Source: Dawidia soli
GTDB lineage: Bacteria > Bacteroidota > Bacteroidia > Cytophagales > Cyclobacteriaceae
NCBI RefSeq assembly: GCF_018598185.1
Contig: NZ_JAHESC010000053.1
Coordinates: 1 to 50,344, forward strand
DNA length: 50,344 nucleotides
Direction of reading: 5' to 3'
Numbering within the stretch: the stretch's first letter is position 1; every line of letters begins with the position of its first letter. Under the pieces are notes generated by a model. That model worked only from the letters and a program-made list of their open reading frames with translations. It was not told the DNA's origin and ran no database searches. Both the position numbers and the translations under genes were made by a program. Positions 1 through 8,458 of the stretch are shown piece by piece.

Positions 1-1
1 C

Positions 2-910
2 GCTGAGTCCGTTCCACCGGCATCACGCTCCATCGCAGATACCAAAGAATCTGCTGTGCCCCTGGTGGAACCAGAACAGCAGCCGACCGTGGCAGCGTTG
101 AAGGAGGAATCGGTTGCCGCCGCGGAGTTGAAGACCGAGCCGGCCGACGACGGCGAGGCCGCTACACGCAAACGTAAAGCCCTGACCGTGCAACAAACCG
201 ATGAAAACGAGAGGAAGCAACGGGCCAATACCGATACCCCCGCACCCCTTTCGGGCCGTGTAGCCGGCATCGCTATTGCGCCGTCTGCTCCATCGGCAAA
301 AACCGTCACCGGCAAAGTAACGCTGTCGGACGACGGTACCGGTATACCGGGCGTGAACGTCATGGTACTCGGCTCCGAACAGGGAACCGTGACCGACGTC
401 AACGGCAACTATCAGATCCGCGTGGAAGATGAAAAGAATACCACGCTGGCCTTCTCGTTTATCGGCATGGAAAGCAAAGAAGTGCCGCTGGGCGATACCG
501 ACAAGGTAGACGTACAGTTAGACCAGGACGTGTCACAGCTGAGTGAAGTCGTCGTGACGGGATTTGGCACCGACAATGGCCCGGTAAAAGAAGATATCAC
601 CACCTTCCAGCTGGCAACACCCGCCGGCGGCCGCGGCGCATTCAAACAATACCTGGAAACAAATCTGCATTACCCCGAACAGGCACTGGCCAACGAAGTG
701 GAAGGCAAAGTGACGATCCAGTTCACGGTAGAATCGTCCGGCCGGCTTTCAGAATTTAAGGTGCTGAAAGGCATCGGCTACGGCTGCGACGAAGAGGTTA
801 TACGCCTCATCAAGAACGGCCCCAGGTGGCAACCCTCCAAACGGGCGGACGAAGCGGTAAAGGATAATGTAAAAGTGCGGCTGAAGTTCCGCCTGCCGAA
901 AAAGAAGTAG
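2..910 (+). CDS. Partial CarboxypepD_reg-like / TonB C-terminal domain fusion protein (5' end outside window)
   Basis: The frame is open from base 2, so the true start lies upstream of the window. Only about 302 codons are visible. The first ~90 residues are low-complexity, rich in Glu, Ala and Pro. Then comes a carboxypeptidase-regulatory-like beta-sandwich (from VTGKVTLSDDG to VDVQLDQ) ending in SEVVVTGFG, the same hinge motif seen at the N-terminus of SusC-type receptors. The last ~95 residues look like a TonB C-terminal domain (YPEQALANEVEGKVTIQF, GYGCDEEVIRLI, the W of PRWQP). Proteins of this build in Bacteroidota are usually inner-membrane anchored and sometimes paired with an ECF sigma factor. 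No membrane segment is visible in this part. Whether it energises a receptor or acts as an anti-sigma-like regulator cannot be told from the fragment. A GTG at 56 is in frame but is probably not the start. Confidence 0.8.
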   Translation, partial: AESVPPASRSIADTKESAVPLVEPEQQPTVAALKEESVAAAELKTEPADDGEAATRKRKALTVQQTDENERKQRANTDTPAPLSGRVAGIAIAPSAPSAKTVTGKVTLSDDGTGIPGVNVMVLGSEQGTVTDVNGNYQIRVEDEKNTTLAFSFIGMESKEVPLGDTDKVDVQLDQDVSQLSEVVVTGFGTDNGPVKEDITTFQLATPAGGRGAFKQYLETNLHYPEQALANEVEGKVTIQFTVESSGRLSEFKVLKGIGYGCDEEVIRLIKNGPRWQPSKRADEAVKDNVKVRLKFRLPKKK

Positions 911-913
911 ACG

Positions 914-2020
914 CTAGATAAAGCGCTTCTCTACAAGCTCCATGAACTCATGAAACTCTTCGCTGTCGCGATCCCACGTAGACGCGTGCTCTTCTTCAAT
1001 GTAGCGCATCGCCGACTGGATCGTATCGAGCTGATCGAGGCGATCGATGGCCTTGCTGAACAGTTCGAAGTCGCCGTGGAAAAGCACCTTCGTGAACATA
1101 AACTTCTGGTTGATCGTCAGGCTGTCTTTGATGCGTGAGATCTTGTGCAGGTTATGGCCCAGCGTGCTGCGGTTCTCGCGGCTGTGTTTTTCGTTGAGCG
1201 ATGCGGCCGCGCTTGCAGGGGCCGGCGGACGCAAGGTGTTATGTTGCTTGGGTTGGGGCGGCGCCTGCTGTTGCGACATGGGCGGCGTCGAAATGAGCGG
1301 CTGTGGCGGCGGCGGGGGTGGCGCGGGCCGGCGCACTTCCACCGGTGGGGGTGGCGAAACCGGCTTTACCGGCGGCGCGACGGGCGCCGTCGATACATAA
1401 AAGCTCGCCGGATCCAGCGGCACGACGGCCGAAAACTGCTCGATATAGTCTTCTACGTCCTCGGGCGTAAAATTCACCTCTTCCAGGATCTCGTCCAGCA
1501 CGGCAAAGGCCTCGTTGCCGGCCAGCTCGGTCATGTTGCGTTGCTCCATGCGCTGCAGCATGCGTTCCAGCGGGGCCTTGTTGACCTTCATGTATTTGAT
1601 CTCGTCGCGGAAAGAAGCTACCTCCAGCTTGTTGTTCTTACCGGTCAGGATCATGACGTAAAAATCATACGGGTCGAAGATGGCCATGAGGGCCTGGCCT
1701 GAGGCCTTCTTCAGCAGGGGCGCGAAATGCTGCCGGTCGATCGAGATATGTTGCGAGAGCGTGCCCATAAAATCCTCCAACGCCTCGCGCACGTCGGGAT
1801 GCTCGTAGTCGAAGTACGGGCTCTTCAACTTTTTGGATTCGTCCTTCCAGCTCCGCAAAAGCTCGCGGATCACAAACAGGTTGACCTGGTGTACGTTGCA
1901 CAACTTCAGGATTTCGGGTCCGGTGATCTTATCCTGGGATGCGAAGAATCCTTTCAGCACGGCATCGGCATACATATCTCCATAGAGGGCAATCGCTTCC
2001 AGACTGATCTTTTCGTCCAT
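914..2020 (-). CDS. Conserved-looking hypothetical protein with Pro-rich linker
   Basis: The product is 368 residues of unrecognised family. I chose the ATG at 2018-2020 because an AGGA-type ribosome site (aaaggaaactc) precedes it. The frame stays open further upstream, but only by running antisense through thymidine kinase. The N-terminal ~210 residues are mainly helical and acidic with no signal peptide. A Pro-rich stretch follows (about 215-290, with runs of up to seven prolines). A helical C-terminal module of ~75 residues ends the protein (from SLNEKHSREN to VEKRFI). The design suggests two folded domains joined by a flexible linker in the cytoplasm, perhaps a scaffold or adaptor. That is inference. 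It lies tail-to-tail with the TonB-like gene, 3 bp apart, and diverges from tdk across ~110 bp. Confidence 0.75.
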   Translation of the reverse strand: MDEKISLEAIALYGDMYADAVLKGFFASQDKITGPEILKLCNVHQVNLFVIRELLRSWKDESKKLKSPYFDYEHPDVREALEDFMGTLSQHISIDRQHFAPLLKKASGQALMAIFDPYDFYVMILTGKNNKLEVASFRDEIKYMKVNKAPLERMLQRMEQRNMTELAGNEAFAVLDEILEEVNFTPEDVEDYIEQFSAVVPLDPASFYVSTAPVAPPVKPVSPPPPVEVRRPAPPPPPPQPLISTPPMSQQQAPPQPKQHNTLRPPAPASAAASLNEKHSRENRSTLGHNLHKISRIKDSLTINQKFMFTKVLFHGDFELFSKAIDRLDQLDTIQSAMRYIEEEHASTWDRDSEEFHEFMELVEKRFI

Positions 2021-2131
2021 GAGTTTCCTTTGTGATTTTACAGCTTTCTCTGGCCTTAAAGTTAATGGATATTCAGTGAAACGACCACACACCGTGTAGG
2101 TCGTATGTACAAAGTCTCTTAATTTTAGCGC

Positions 2132-2725
2132 ATGTTTATCGAACCACAGCTGGGAAGACGCGGCGGATGGATAGAGGTCATTGCCGGCTGCATGTTCTCC
2201 GGCAAGACCGAAGAGCTGATCCGTCGCCTGAACCGCGCCATTATCGCCCGTCAGAAGGTAGAGATTTTTAAGCCCGTGATCGATAAGCGGTATCACGACC
2301 AGCACATCGTTTCGCATAACGAACGGACCATTCGCTCGACCCCCGTCGACTTTGCCAGTGACATTTTGCTGCTGGCCGGGCACTGCGACGTGGTGGGCAT
2401 CGACGAAGCACAATTTTTTGACCCCGCGATCGTCGATGTATGCAACGCCCTGGCCAACGCCGGCAAGCGGGTCATTGTGGCCGGATTGGACATGGACTTT
2501 GAAGGCAAACCCTTCGGGCCGATGCCGAACCTGCTGGCGGTGGCTGAATTTGTCACAAAAGTTCACGCCATCTGCGCACAAACCGGCGAGCTGGCGTCGT
2601 TTTCCTTTCGGTTGACCGGGCATGAGCATCAAGTCATGCTGGGGCAGCGCACCGAATACGAGGCACGAAGCCGGCAGGCATTTGTGCAAGGCATGAAAGA
2701 ACGAAAAAAAGATCCGGACCGATAG
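2132..2725 (+). CDS. tdk: Thymidine kinase (type II), cytoplasmic
   Basis: The product phosphorylates thymidine to dTMP with ATP in pyrimidine salvage. It is 197 residues, the normal size for the TK1-like family. The P-loop GCMFSGKT is at 19-26, the DEAQFF motif at 91-96 includes the presumed catalytic base Glu92, and the lasso region near the C-terminus is recognisable. The usual structural zinc site is largely lost. Of the two CxxC pairs typical of the family, only Cys148 remains; Thr151, Ser180 and Ala183 stand at the other three positions. I believe this loss is common in Bacteroidota homologs. The ATG at 2132 is the only start that keeps the full N-terminus. porZ starts 13 bp after the stop on the same strand, so the two may be co-transcribed. 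Confidence 0.95.
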   Translation: MFIEPQLGRRGGWIEVIAGCMFSGKTEELIRRLNRAIIARQKVEIFKPVIDKRYHDQHIVSHNERTIRSTPVDFASDILLLAGHCDVVGIDEAQFFDPAIVDVCNALANAGKRVIVAGLDMDFEGKPFGPMPNLLAVAEFVTKVHAICAQTGELASFSFRLTGHEHQVMLGQRTEYEARSRQAFVQGMKERKKDPDR

Positions 2726-2738
2726 AAATTTTCTGGGA

Positions 2739-4937
2739 ATGAAAGACTTCCGCCATCTCCTTTGCTGGGCCGCCGTTTTCCTGCCCACCCTCTGGGCCAC
2801 GGGACAAAACATTCCGCTGGGCACCTGGCGTATCCACGCCTCCTTCAACAACATCGCCCGTGTCACCGCCGACGACGCGCACGTATATGGCGCCTCCGCT
2901 AACGCGATCATGAAATTCGCACGCGAAGACAAAAGCCTTACCGTCATTTCCAAGCTCGACGGCCTCCACGGCGGCACCATCACGGCCATTCAGGCCGACG
3001 CCGGCACCAAACAGCTCATCGTTGCCTACGACGATGGCCTGATCGATATTCTTTGGAACAATACCCTCAAGACCCTCGACCCACTGCGCCAGTCCACCAT
3101 TACGGGGTCCCGGCGCATCAACCATATTTTAGTACAGGGCAGCCTGGCCTACCTCTCCACCGACTTTGGCGTGCTGGTGCTCGACCTGCCACGCGCCGAA
3201 GTAAAAGAGACGTGGCGCGACCTGGGCACCACCGGCGGTACGCTGCAGATCAACGCTGCCGCCATACGCGACGACAGCATTTTTCTCGCGACGGCAAACG
3301 GCGTATTGGCCGGCAGCACACGGTCCAACCTGCTGGACTTCCGCAACTGGCGACGCTTCGAAAACGGCGAGCTCAGCGCCGCTGCCCGCGCGGTCGCGAT
3401 CTATCAAGGTACCCTGTACGCCGCCGTCGATACGCAGGGATTATACCGGTATAACGCCGGCAGCTGGGTAAAAGAAAGTGCTTTTGCCGGCAGCACATTC
3501 CGGGCCCTGACCGCCACGCCTGACGCCCTGCTCGTCATTGAAAACGAGAAGATCTGGCGCTTTACCGTCGCGGAGGAACCGGCACAGATCACCGACGCCC
3601 TGATTCAACAACCTTTAACGATCATAGAAGATCGTGGTAAATATTGGATCGGCGACGGCCTCAACGGTTTGGTCTCCAACGACACCGGTACATTTCAACA
3701 ATACCTGGCCAACGGCCCCGCCGGACCGCCCGCATCGCGTCTTACGTACGCTGGCGGCGTGCTTTATGCCGTCTCGGGCGGTTATACCGCCTCGCGGCAG
3801 CCGCTGAACCATGCCGGGATCATCAACAAATTTGAGAACGGCACCTGGACCTCCACAACGGCCACGCTGCCCGACATTACCGACGTCGCGGTAGACGCCC
3901 ATACGTCCACCGTCTATGCAGCGTCGTTCCAGGGGGGATTGGAAATAAACCAGGGAGGCACCATCAAGGTGCTGACATCCGGCAACAGCCCGCTGAAAAG
4001 CGACGGCAGCGCCGTGAAGATCACCGCGCTGGCACCCGCCACCGAGGGCCTCTGGGTAGCAAACTACGGCACCAGTACCCCCTTACACCTGCTCAAGCCC
4101 GACAATACCTGGGAGTCCGTAACAGCACCCTTTACGGGCGCACGCTACCCGATCGACCTCGCCCTCGACCCCTTTGGTTATGTGTGGGCTGTATTAGATC
4201 CCGAAGTAGACGGCGGCATCCTGGTATACGACCTCGCCACCGGAGGTTCGGAATATATCACCGAGACCGCCGGCTCGGGCGCGTTGCCCAACCGCAACGT
4301 CTTTACCGCCGTGACCGACCGCGACGGTCTCGTCTGGACGGGAACGGCCACGGGTGTATCGTACTTCTTCGACCCGACGAATGACGCTTCACGACCTATA
4401 TTTGAGAACCGCTTCCTGCTGCGCGACGACCAGGTAACAAGCATCGCCATCGACGGCGGCAACCGCAAGTGGATGGGCACCGGCCGCGGCGTCTGGCTCT
4501 TCAACCCCACCGGCGAAGCCCTGGTTCATCACTTCACCACCGCCAACAGTCCGCTGCTCTCCGACAACATTGTCGACATCGAGATCAATGCCCAGACCGG
4601 CGAAGTATTTTTTGCCACCGACAAAGGCCTGGTCTCGTTCCGCGGCGATGCCACGGAAGGTACCGCAGTGTTTCAACAGGTCAAGATCTTTCCCAACCCC
4701 GTCACTCCGGCGTTTATGGGCACCGTGGCCATCAGCGGCCTGGCGACAGACGCCGTTGTCAAGATCACCGACATCAGCGGCAAGATGGTGTGGCAGACAC
4801 AGGCACAGGGCGGCACCGCCTCCTGGAACGTACAGGACTACCACGGCAAACGCGCCGCCACCGGCATATACCTTGTTTTTGCCTCTACACCCGACGGCAG
4901 TGAAAACGCCGTGGGCAAAATCGCCGTAGTCGACTAA
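2739..4937 (+). CDS. porZ: PorZ-like type IX secretion protein (beta-propeller with C-terminal sorting-like domain)
   Basis: The product is 732 residues. An N-terminal signal peptide (MKDFRHLLCWAAVFLPTLWA, then TGQ) is followed by IPLGTWRIHASFNNI, typical of the PorZ N-terminal propeller. Two-component-regulator-type propeller repeats fill about 25-640 (for example DGLHGGTITAIQ, DNIVDIEINAQTGEVFFATDKGL). The last ~85 residues match a T9SS C-terminal domain, from VKIFPNPV to VYDxG-like NVQDYHGKRAATGIYLV. In Porphyromonas gingivalis PorZ sits in the outer-membrane attachment complex with PorU, PorV and PorQ, which processes T9SS cargo and attaches it to A-LPS. That role is transferred from the family. 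The stop codon lies 1 bp before the recO ATG, so the pair is transcriptionally linked. No other T9SS gene is in the window. Confidence 0.85.
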   Translation: MKDFRHLLCWAAVFLPTLWATGQNIPLGTWRIHASFNNIARVTADDAHVYGASANAIMKFAREDKSLTVISKLDGLHGGTITAIQADAGTKQLIVAYDDGLIDILWNNTLKTLDPLRQSTITGSRRINHILVQGSLAYLSTDFGVLVLDLPRAEVKETWRDLGTTGGTLQINAAAIRDDSIFLATANGVLAGSTRSNLLDFRNWRRFENGELSAAARAVAIYQGTLYAAVDTQGLYRYNAGSWVKESAFAGSTFRALTATPDALLVIENEKIWRFTVAEEPAQITDALIQQPLTIIEDRGKYWIGDGLNGLVSNDTGTFQQYLANGPAGPPASRLTYAGGVLYAVSGGYTASRQPLNHAGIINKFENGTWTSTTATLPDITDVAVDAHTSTVYAASFQGGLEINQGGTIKVLTSGNSPLKSDGSAVKITALAPATEGLWVANYGTSTPLHLLKPDNTWESVTAPFTGARYPIDLALDPFGYVWAVLDPEVDGGILVYDLATGGSEYITETAGSGALPNRNVFTAVTDRDGLVWTGTATGVSYFFDPTNDASRPIFENRFLLRDDQVTSIAIDGGNRKWMGTGRGVWLFNPTGEALVHHFTTANSPLLSDNIVDIEINAQTGEVFFATDKGLVSFRGDATEGTAVFQQVKIFPNPVTPAFMGTVAISGLATDAVVKITDISGKMVWQTQAQGGTASWNVQDYHGKRAATGIYLVFASTPDGSENAVGKIAVVD

Positions 4938-4938
4938 C

Positions 4939-5607
4939 ATGCTGCACAAAACACACGGCGTCGTTTTTCGGTTTACCAAATACGGCGATACCTCCATCAT
5001 CGTCAACATTTTCACCGAGCTCTTTGGCATGCAGGCCTATATCGTCAACGGCGTGCGCAGCAAATCAGCCCGCAGCCGCATTGCACTATACCAGCCGATG
5101 ATGCTGCTGGACCTGGTCGTCTATCACAAAGAGAACGCCGGCATCAACCGCATCAAAGAGATCAAATGCCTTTATCCGTATCAATCTATACCCACGGACG
5201 TGCGCAAGTCGGCCATCGCCATGTTCCTGAACGAGATGATCAACAAGACCATCAAAGAAGAGAGCCACGCAGCAGACCTATGTCAATTCCTGATCCGCTC
5301 GCTGATCGCATTGGATAGTCAAACAGAGGGCGTCGAAAACTTTCACCTCCTCTTTCTCTTAAAACTAAGCCGCTACCTCGGCTTTGGCGCCCATAACAAA
5401 AATGAAGTAGTCGGCGGGCGTTTCGCTTCCGAAGAAATAGAAGCGCTCCTGGAAACACTGATCGATACAGAGTACAACGCCCCGCTACAGCTCACCAACA
5501 TCCAACGCCGTGAGCTGCTCGAGCTCATCCTGAAATTTTATACCGATCATATTGAAACGATCGGCGAAGTAAAATCTCTTCCTGTGTTACGGGATGTGCT
5601 AAACTAA
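4939..5607 (+). CDS. recO: DNA repair protein RecO
   Basis: The product has 222 residues, close to the usual 230-250. It begins with the OB-fold region (KTHGVVFRFTKYGDTSIIVNIFTELFG, then the YIVNGVRS motif), followed by the helical C-terminal region (FHLLFLLKLSRYLGFGAHN). RecO works with RecR and RecF to load RecA on SSB-coated single strands and can anneal complementary DNA. The zinc-finger cysteines found in some RecO proteins are absent, as in other members of the lineage I recall. The start follows porZ by 1 bp, implying translational coupling. It is followed by a convergent gap carrying a long palindrome. Confidence 0.93.
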   Translation: MLHKTHGVVFRFTKYGDTSIIVNIFTELFGMQAYIVNGVRSKSARSRIALYQPMMLLDLVVYHKENAGINRIKEIKCLYPYQSIPTDVRKSAIAMFLNEMINKTIKEESHAADLCQFLIRSLIALDSQTEGVENFHLLFLLKLSRYLGFGAHNKNEVVGGRFASEEIEALLETLIDTEYNAPLQLTNIQRRELLELILKFYTDHIETIGEVKSLPVLRDVLN

Positions 5608-5623
5608 CTATATACATTAGTAT

Positions 5624-5740
5624 CTGGCGATTTCTGAGCGAAGCGGTGACTGACGTCAGTGCATTAGTGCCGGTTCGACGGCAGTTACAAACTGCCTACC
5701 GTGTAGGCACAAGTCTCCGCTTCGCTCAGACTTGCGCCAG
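5624..5740. repeat. Long palindromic intergenic element, copy 1
   Basis: This element fills the gap between convergent recO and the lactonase gene. Its outer arms are CTGGCG at 5624-5629 and CGCCAG at 5735-5740. A perfect 13-bp inverted repeat (ctgagcgaagcgg, 5634-5646, against 5717-5729) lies within. Inside are a 12-bp palindrome (actgacgtcagt) and a 7-bp-stem hairpin with a 3-nt loop (ggcagtt aca aactgcc). Positions 5677-5714 match 27541-27578 at 37 of 38 bases. It could be an extragenic palindrome, a small non-autonomous mobile element, or a bidirectional transcription barrier. Confidence 0.8.
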
Positions 5741-5751
5741 GGCCTTTTTAC

Positions 5752-6636
5752 TTAATAAGCTTTGCCCTTTATGTCGTTGGTAAACGTCTCCATCCCCTTC
5801 CTGTCTTGTAAGGTAACATACACCTGCTTCCCATCCTTACCCCCAAACACGAGGTTACTGCACTTCTTCCCTTTCAACGCCACTTCGCGAATAACTTTCC
5901 CTTGCGGCGACAGTACCACCACGACGCCTTTGCCATAACGTGTGGCATACAGGTTGCCCTTCTTATCACACTTCATTCCGTCAAACCCAAAGTCGGGAAA
6001 CTCCGCAAAGAGTCGTTTATTGGAAATATTGCCTTGCTTGTCAACATCAAACGCCCATATCTTTTTTTGAACGCTTTCATTTACATAAAGCGTCTTTTCG
6101 TCGGGGCTCAGCTCGATGCCATTGGTGGTGCCCATCTTGTCGGTGAGCAGTACGGGCTTACCACCCTTGTCTATACGCCAGAGCTTACCGGTGCTTTCCT
6201 TCCAGTTGGGGTCGGAGGCGAAGAGCTGGTCGCGGCGGTTGATGCAAATGTCGTTGGGCTGGTTGAAGCCGTCGGTGTGTGCATAGACACGCACGGCTTT
6301 GGTTTTCATATCCACCTGCAACACGTTGTGGCCGCTGAAGTCGGCGAGGTACATGGTGCCGTCGCGGCCAAACTGGATGGCGTTGGCGGTGCTGCCCTCG
6401 GGCAATTTTACAAAGAGCGATACCTCGCCGGCAGGTGATACCTGGCCGATGGTGCCGTCTTGCTGAAAGTTTACCACATACAGCTGGCCGGCAGCGTCAA
6501 AGGCAGGACCTTCGATGTTTTCGGTAAAGAGATTCTCGGCGGTGAAATCGCGCGATTGAAACAGATCAGAGGATTGCTGTGCCTGGCATGTGCTAAACGC
6601 ACACAGTGCCAGCGTCAGCGCGTAGGTCGTTCGCAT
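5752..6636 (-). CDS. SMP-30/gluconolactonase/LRE-like secreted beta-propeller
   Basis: The product is 294 residues with a signal peptide (MRTTYALTLALCAFSTCQAQ), so it is exported, probably to the periplasm. The remainder is a six-bladed propeller with the SMP-30 family metal-ligand signature: Glu in NIEGPAFD, Asn in QPNDICIN, a second Asn in TTNGIELSPDEKTLYV, and Asp in FDGMKCD. Family members are calcium- or zinc-dependent lactonases (gluconolactonase, regucalcin) or related strictosidine-synthase-like hydrolases. The substrate cannot be deduced. The gene stands alone, convergent with recO, with no sugar-oxidation neighbour. Confidence 0.85.
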   Translation of the reverse strand: MRTTYALTLALCAFSTCQAQQSSDLFQSRDFTAENLFTENIEGPAFDAAGQLYVVNFQQDGTIGQVSPAGEVSLFVKLPEGSTANAIQFGRDGTMYLADFSGHNVLQVDMKTKAVRVYAHTDGFNQPNDICINRRDQLFASDPNWKESTGKLWRIDKGGKPVLLTDKMGTTNGIELSPDEKTLYVNESVQKKIWAFDVDKQGNISNKRLFAEFPDFGFDGMKCDKKGNLYATRYGKGVVVVLSPQGKVIREVALKGKKCSNLVFGGKDGKQVYVTLQDRKGMETFTNDIKGKAY

Positions 6637-6698
6637 GGGCAGTGGTTTCTTTAGTCTATGACAATTTTACACAATACGCGCCAATGTCACCTAACCGT

Positions 6699-7328
6699 TC
6701 ATAAATACTGTTCGATATCACCCAATCCCTGGCGGATGATCGTCATCGGGTCCGTGGTACAATCCACGACGGTGGAGGGTACGTTGCCACCGATGCCGCC
6801 GTCGATGACCACGTCCACCTGGTGCTTGAAGTCCTCGTATATCTCTTCCGGATCGGTGGTATACGCCTTGATGGTATCGTCGTCTTTGATGGACGTCGTG
6901 ATAAGCGGATTCTGAAGTTGTTCTACCAGCATGCGCGGAATGTTATGGTCCGGGATGCGGATGCCTACGGTCTTTTTGTTCACATCCAATATTTTGGGCA
7001 CGCGGCTGCTCGATTCCAGGATAAACGTATAGGGTCCGGGCAGCGCCCTTTTGAGGATCTTAAATACCGGGGTGTCAATGCGCTTGGCAAACTCAGAGAT
7101 ATGGCTGAGATCGTTGCAGATGAACGAAAGATCCAGCTTGTGCGGTTTAATATTCATGATCTGGCACAGCCGTTCGATCGATTTCCGGTTCATCAGGTCG
7201 CACCCGATGCCATAGATCGTGTCCGTGGGGTAGATAATGATGCCCCCCTGTTTTAATACCGCTACAACCTGTTCAATTTTACGGGGTTCGGGGTTTCGGG
7301 GGTGAATGCGTACTAATTCGGCTGCCAT
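6699..7328 (-). CDS. YciO/YrdC/Sua5 family protein, YciO-type
   Basis: The product has 209 residues forming a single YrdC-like domain, without the C-terminal Sua5 domain. [15 protein letters not shown] and [18 protein letters not shown] are typical, and [15 protein letters not shown] resembles E. coli YciO more than TsaC. TsaC/Sua5 proteins make L-threonylcarbamoyl-AMP from threonine, bicarbonate and ATP for the t6A37 tRNA modification. YciO proteins share the fold but their role in t6A is less secure. A near-consensus -7 box lies on the minus strand just upstream (TATCTTTC). The gene diverges from mltG, ~70 bp apart. Confidence 0.85.
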   Translation of the reverse strand: MAAELVRIHPRNPEPRKIEQVVAVLKQGGIIIYPTDTIYGIGCDLMNRKSIERLCQIMNIKPHKLDLSFICNDLSHISEFAKRIDTPVFKILKRALPGPYTFILESSSRVPKILDVNKKTVGIRIPDHNIPRMLVEQLQNPLITTSIKDDDTIKAYTTDPEEIYEDFKHQVDVVIDGGIGGNVPSTVVDCTTDPMTIIRQGLGDIEQYL

Positions 7329-7377
7329 GCTGGAAAGATAACCATTCCCGCCCGGGCGCGGTTCCGGGGCATTTTAG

Positions 7378-7385
7378 TATTTTTG
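7378..7385 (+). promoter_or_regulatory. Candidate promoter -7 box for mltG
   Basis: TATTTTTG matches the Bacteroidota sigma-A -7 consensus TAnnTTTG and ends 15 bp before the chosen mltG ATG. It supports the ATG at 7401 over the in-frame TTG at 7383, which would fall inside the box. No clear -33 TTTG is visible at the expected spacing. Confidence 0.55.
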
Positions 7386-7400
7386 CATCTCATTAGTGTT

Positions 7401-8456
7401 ATGAAACCGAATAAACGTCTCGTTCTTTTTCTTGTAGTTTCCGTCCTGGGTATTTCGTTTGCGTATTACGCCTACCAGATCGTGTATACGCCGAACATCC
7501 TGGTGCAGATGGAAAACAAACTTCTTGTCGTCGACGAAAAAGATTCCTTTAAAGACCTCCAGGCAAAACTCCACAAAGGAAGATATGTTAACGACCTCAT
7601 TTCCTTCAGCTTCCTGGCCAAGCTGACCGGCTATGCCAACCAGATCAAAGCCGGCCGGTATGTACTGCGCAGCAACATGACCAACCTGGAGGCCCTGCGC
7701 GTATTGCGGGCGGGCAAGCAGGAGCCCGTGAAAATAACGTTTAACAACGTACGGCTGGTGAAAGACCTGGCCGAACGCATCACCCGCAACCTGGGCATGA
7801 CACCCGAAGAGTTCGAGGCGGCCGTCGTCAAGTTTACGATGAACAACCGCGATGGCTTTACAAAAGATAACGTACTGGCCATGTTCATCCCCAATACCTA
7901 CGAAGTGTACTATAACATTTCGCCCGACGGCCTGGTGAACCGCATGCACGAAGAGTACACCCGCTTCTGGACCCCCGAGCGCATCGAGAAAGCCAGGAAA
8001 GCCGGCCTCACGCCCATGGAGATCTCCATCCTGGCGTCTATCGTACAGGCCGAGTCCATCCGCAAGAGCGAAGCCCCCGTCATCGCCAGCCTGTACCTCA
8101 ACCGCCTGCGCAAAGGCATCGCCCTGCAAGCCGACCCCACCCTGGTGTTTGCCGTAGGCGACTTTTCGCTGAAGCGCGTCCTGAACGGCCACAAAGAAAT
8201 AGACTCGCCCTACAACACCTATAAATATCCCGGACTGCCGCCCGGCCCCATCAACATGCCCGAGATCCACTCCCTCGACGCCGTGTTGAATTATACCCCT
8301 ACCGATTATTATTATATGTGTGCGAAAGAAGATTTTTCGGGCGCCCATAATTTCACCAACAGCTACGAAGAGCACATGCGCAACGCCGCCCGGTACCAGA
8401 AGGCGTTGACCATCGAACAGAAAAAGGGCGAAGCTCTGAGAAGACAACAGCACTAA
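7401..8456 (+). CDS. mltG: Endolytic murein transglycosylase MltG
   Basis: The product is 351 residues, a bitopic inner-membrane protein with an N-terminal membrane segment (RLVLFLVVSVLGISFAYYAY) followed by periplasmic LysM-like and YceG catalytic domains. MltG cleaves nascent glycan strands and is thought to set glycan length by acting as a terminase. The catalytic region ASIVQAES, then SLYLNRLRKGIALQADPTLVFA and YNTYKYPGLPPGPI, is unmistakable. A thioesterase gene starts 2 bp after the stop and is probably in the same operon. The stretch 7329-7400 is the divergent promoter region shared with the YciO-type gene. Confidence 0.93.
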   Translation: MKPNKRLVLFLVVSVLGISFAYYAYQIVYTPNILVQMENKLLVVDEKDSFKDLQAKLHKGRYVNDLISFSFLAKLTGYANQIKAGRYVLRSNMTNLEALRVLRAGKQEPVKITFNNVRLVKDLAERITRNLGMTPEEFEAAVVKFTMNNRDGFTKDNVLAMFIPNTYEVYYNISPDGLVNRMHEEYTRFWTPERIEKARKAGLTPMEISILASIVQAESIRKSEAPVIASLYLNRLRKGIALQADPTLVFAVGDFSLKRVLNGHKEIDSPYNTYKYPGLPPGPINMPEIHSLDAVLNYTPTDYYYMCAKEDFSGAHNFTNSYEEHMRNAARYQKALTIEQKKGEALRRQQH

Positions 8457-8458
8457 GT

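Noticed and set aside
2021-2989. Extension of the Pro-rich gene upstream to 2989
   Set aside because: It would run antisense through thymidine kinase and into porZ. The ATG at 2020 has a ribosome site.
5660-5671. The tgacgtca palindrome as a transcription-factor operator
   Set aside because: It lies downstream of both flanking genes inside a larger palindromic element, so a terminator, repeat or mobile role is more likely than an operator.
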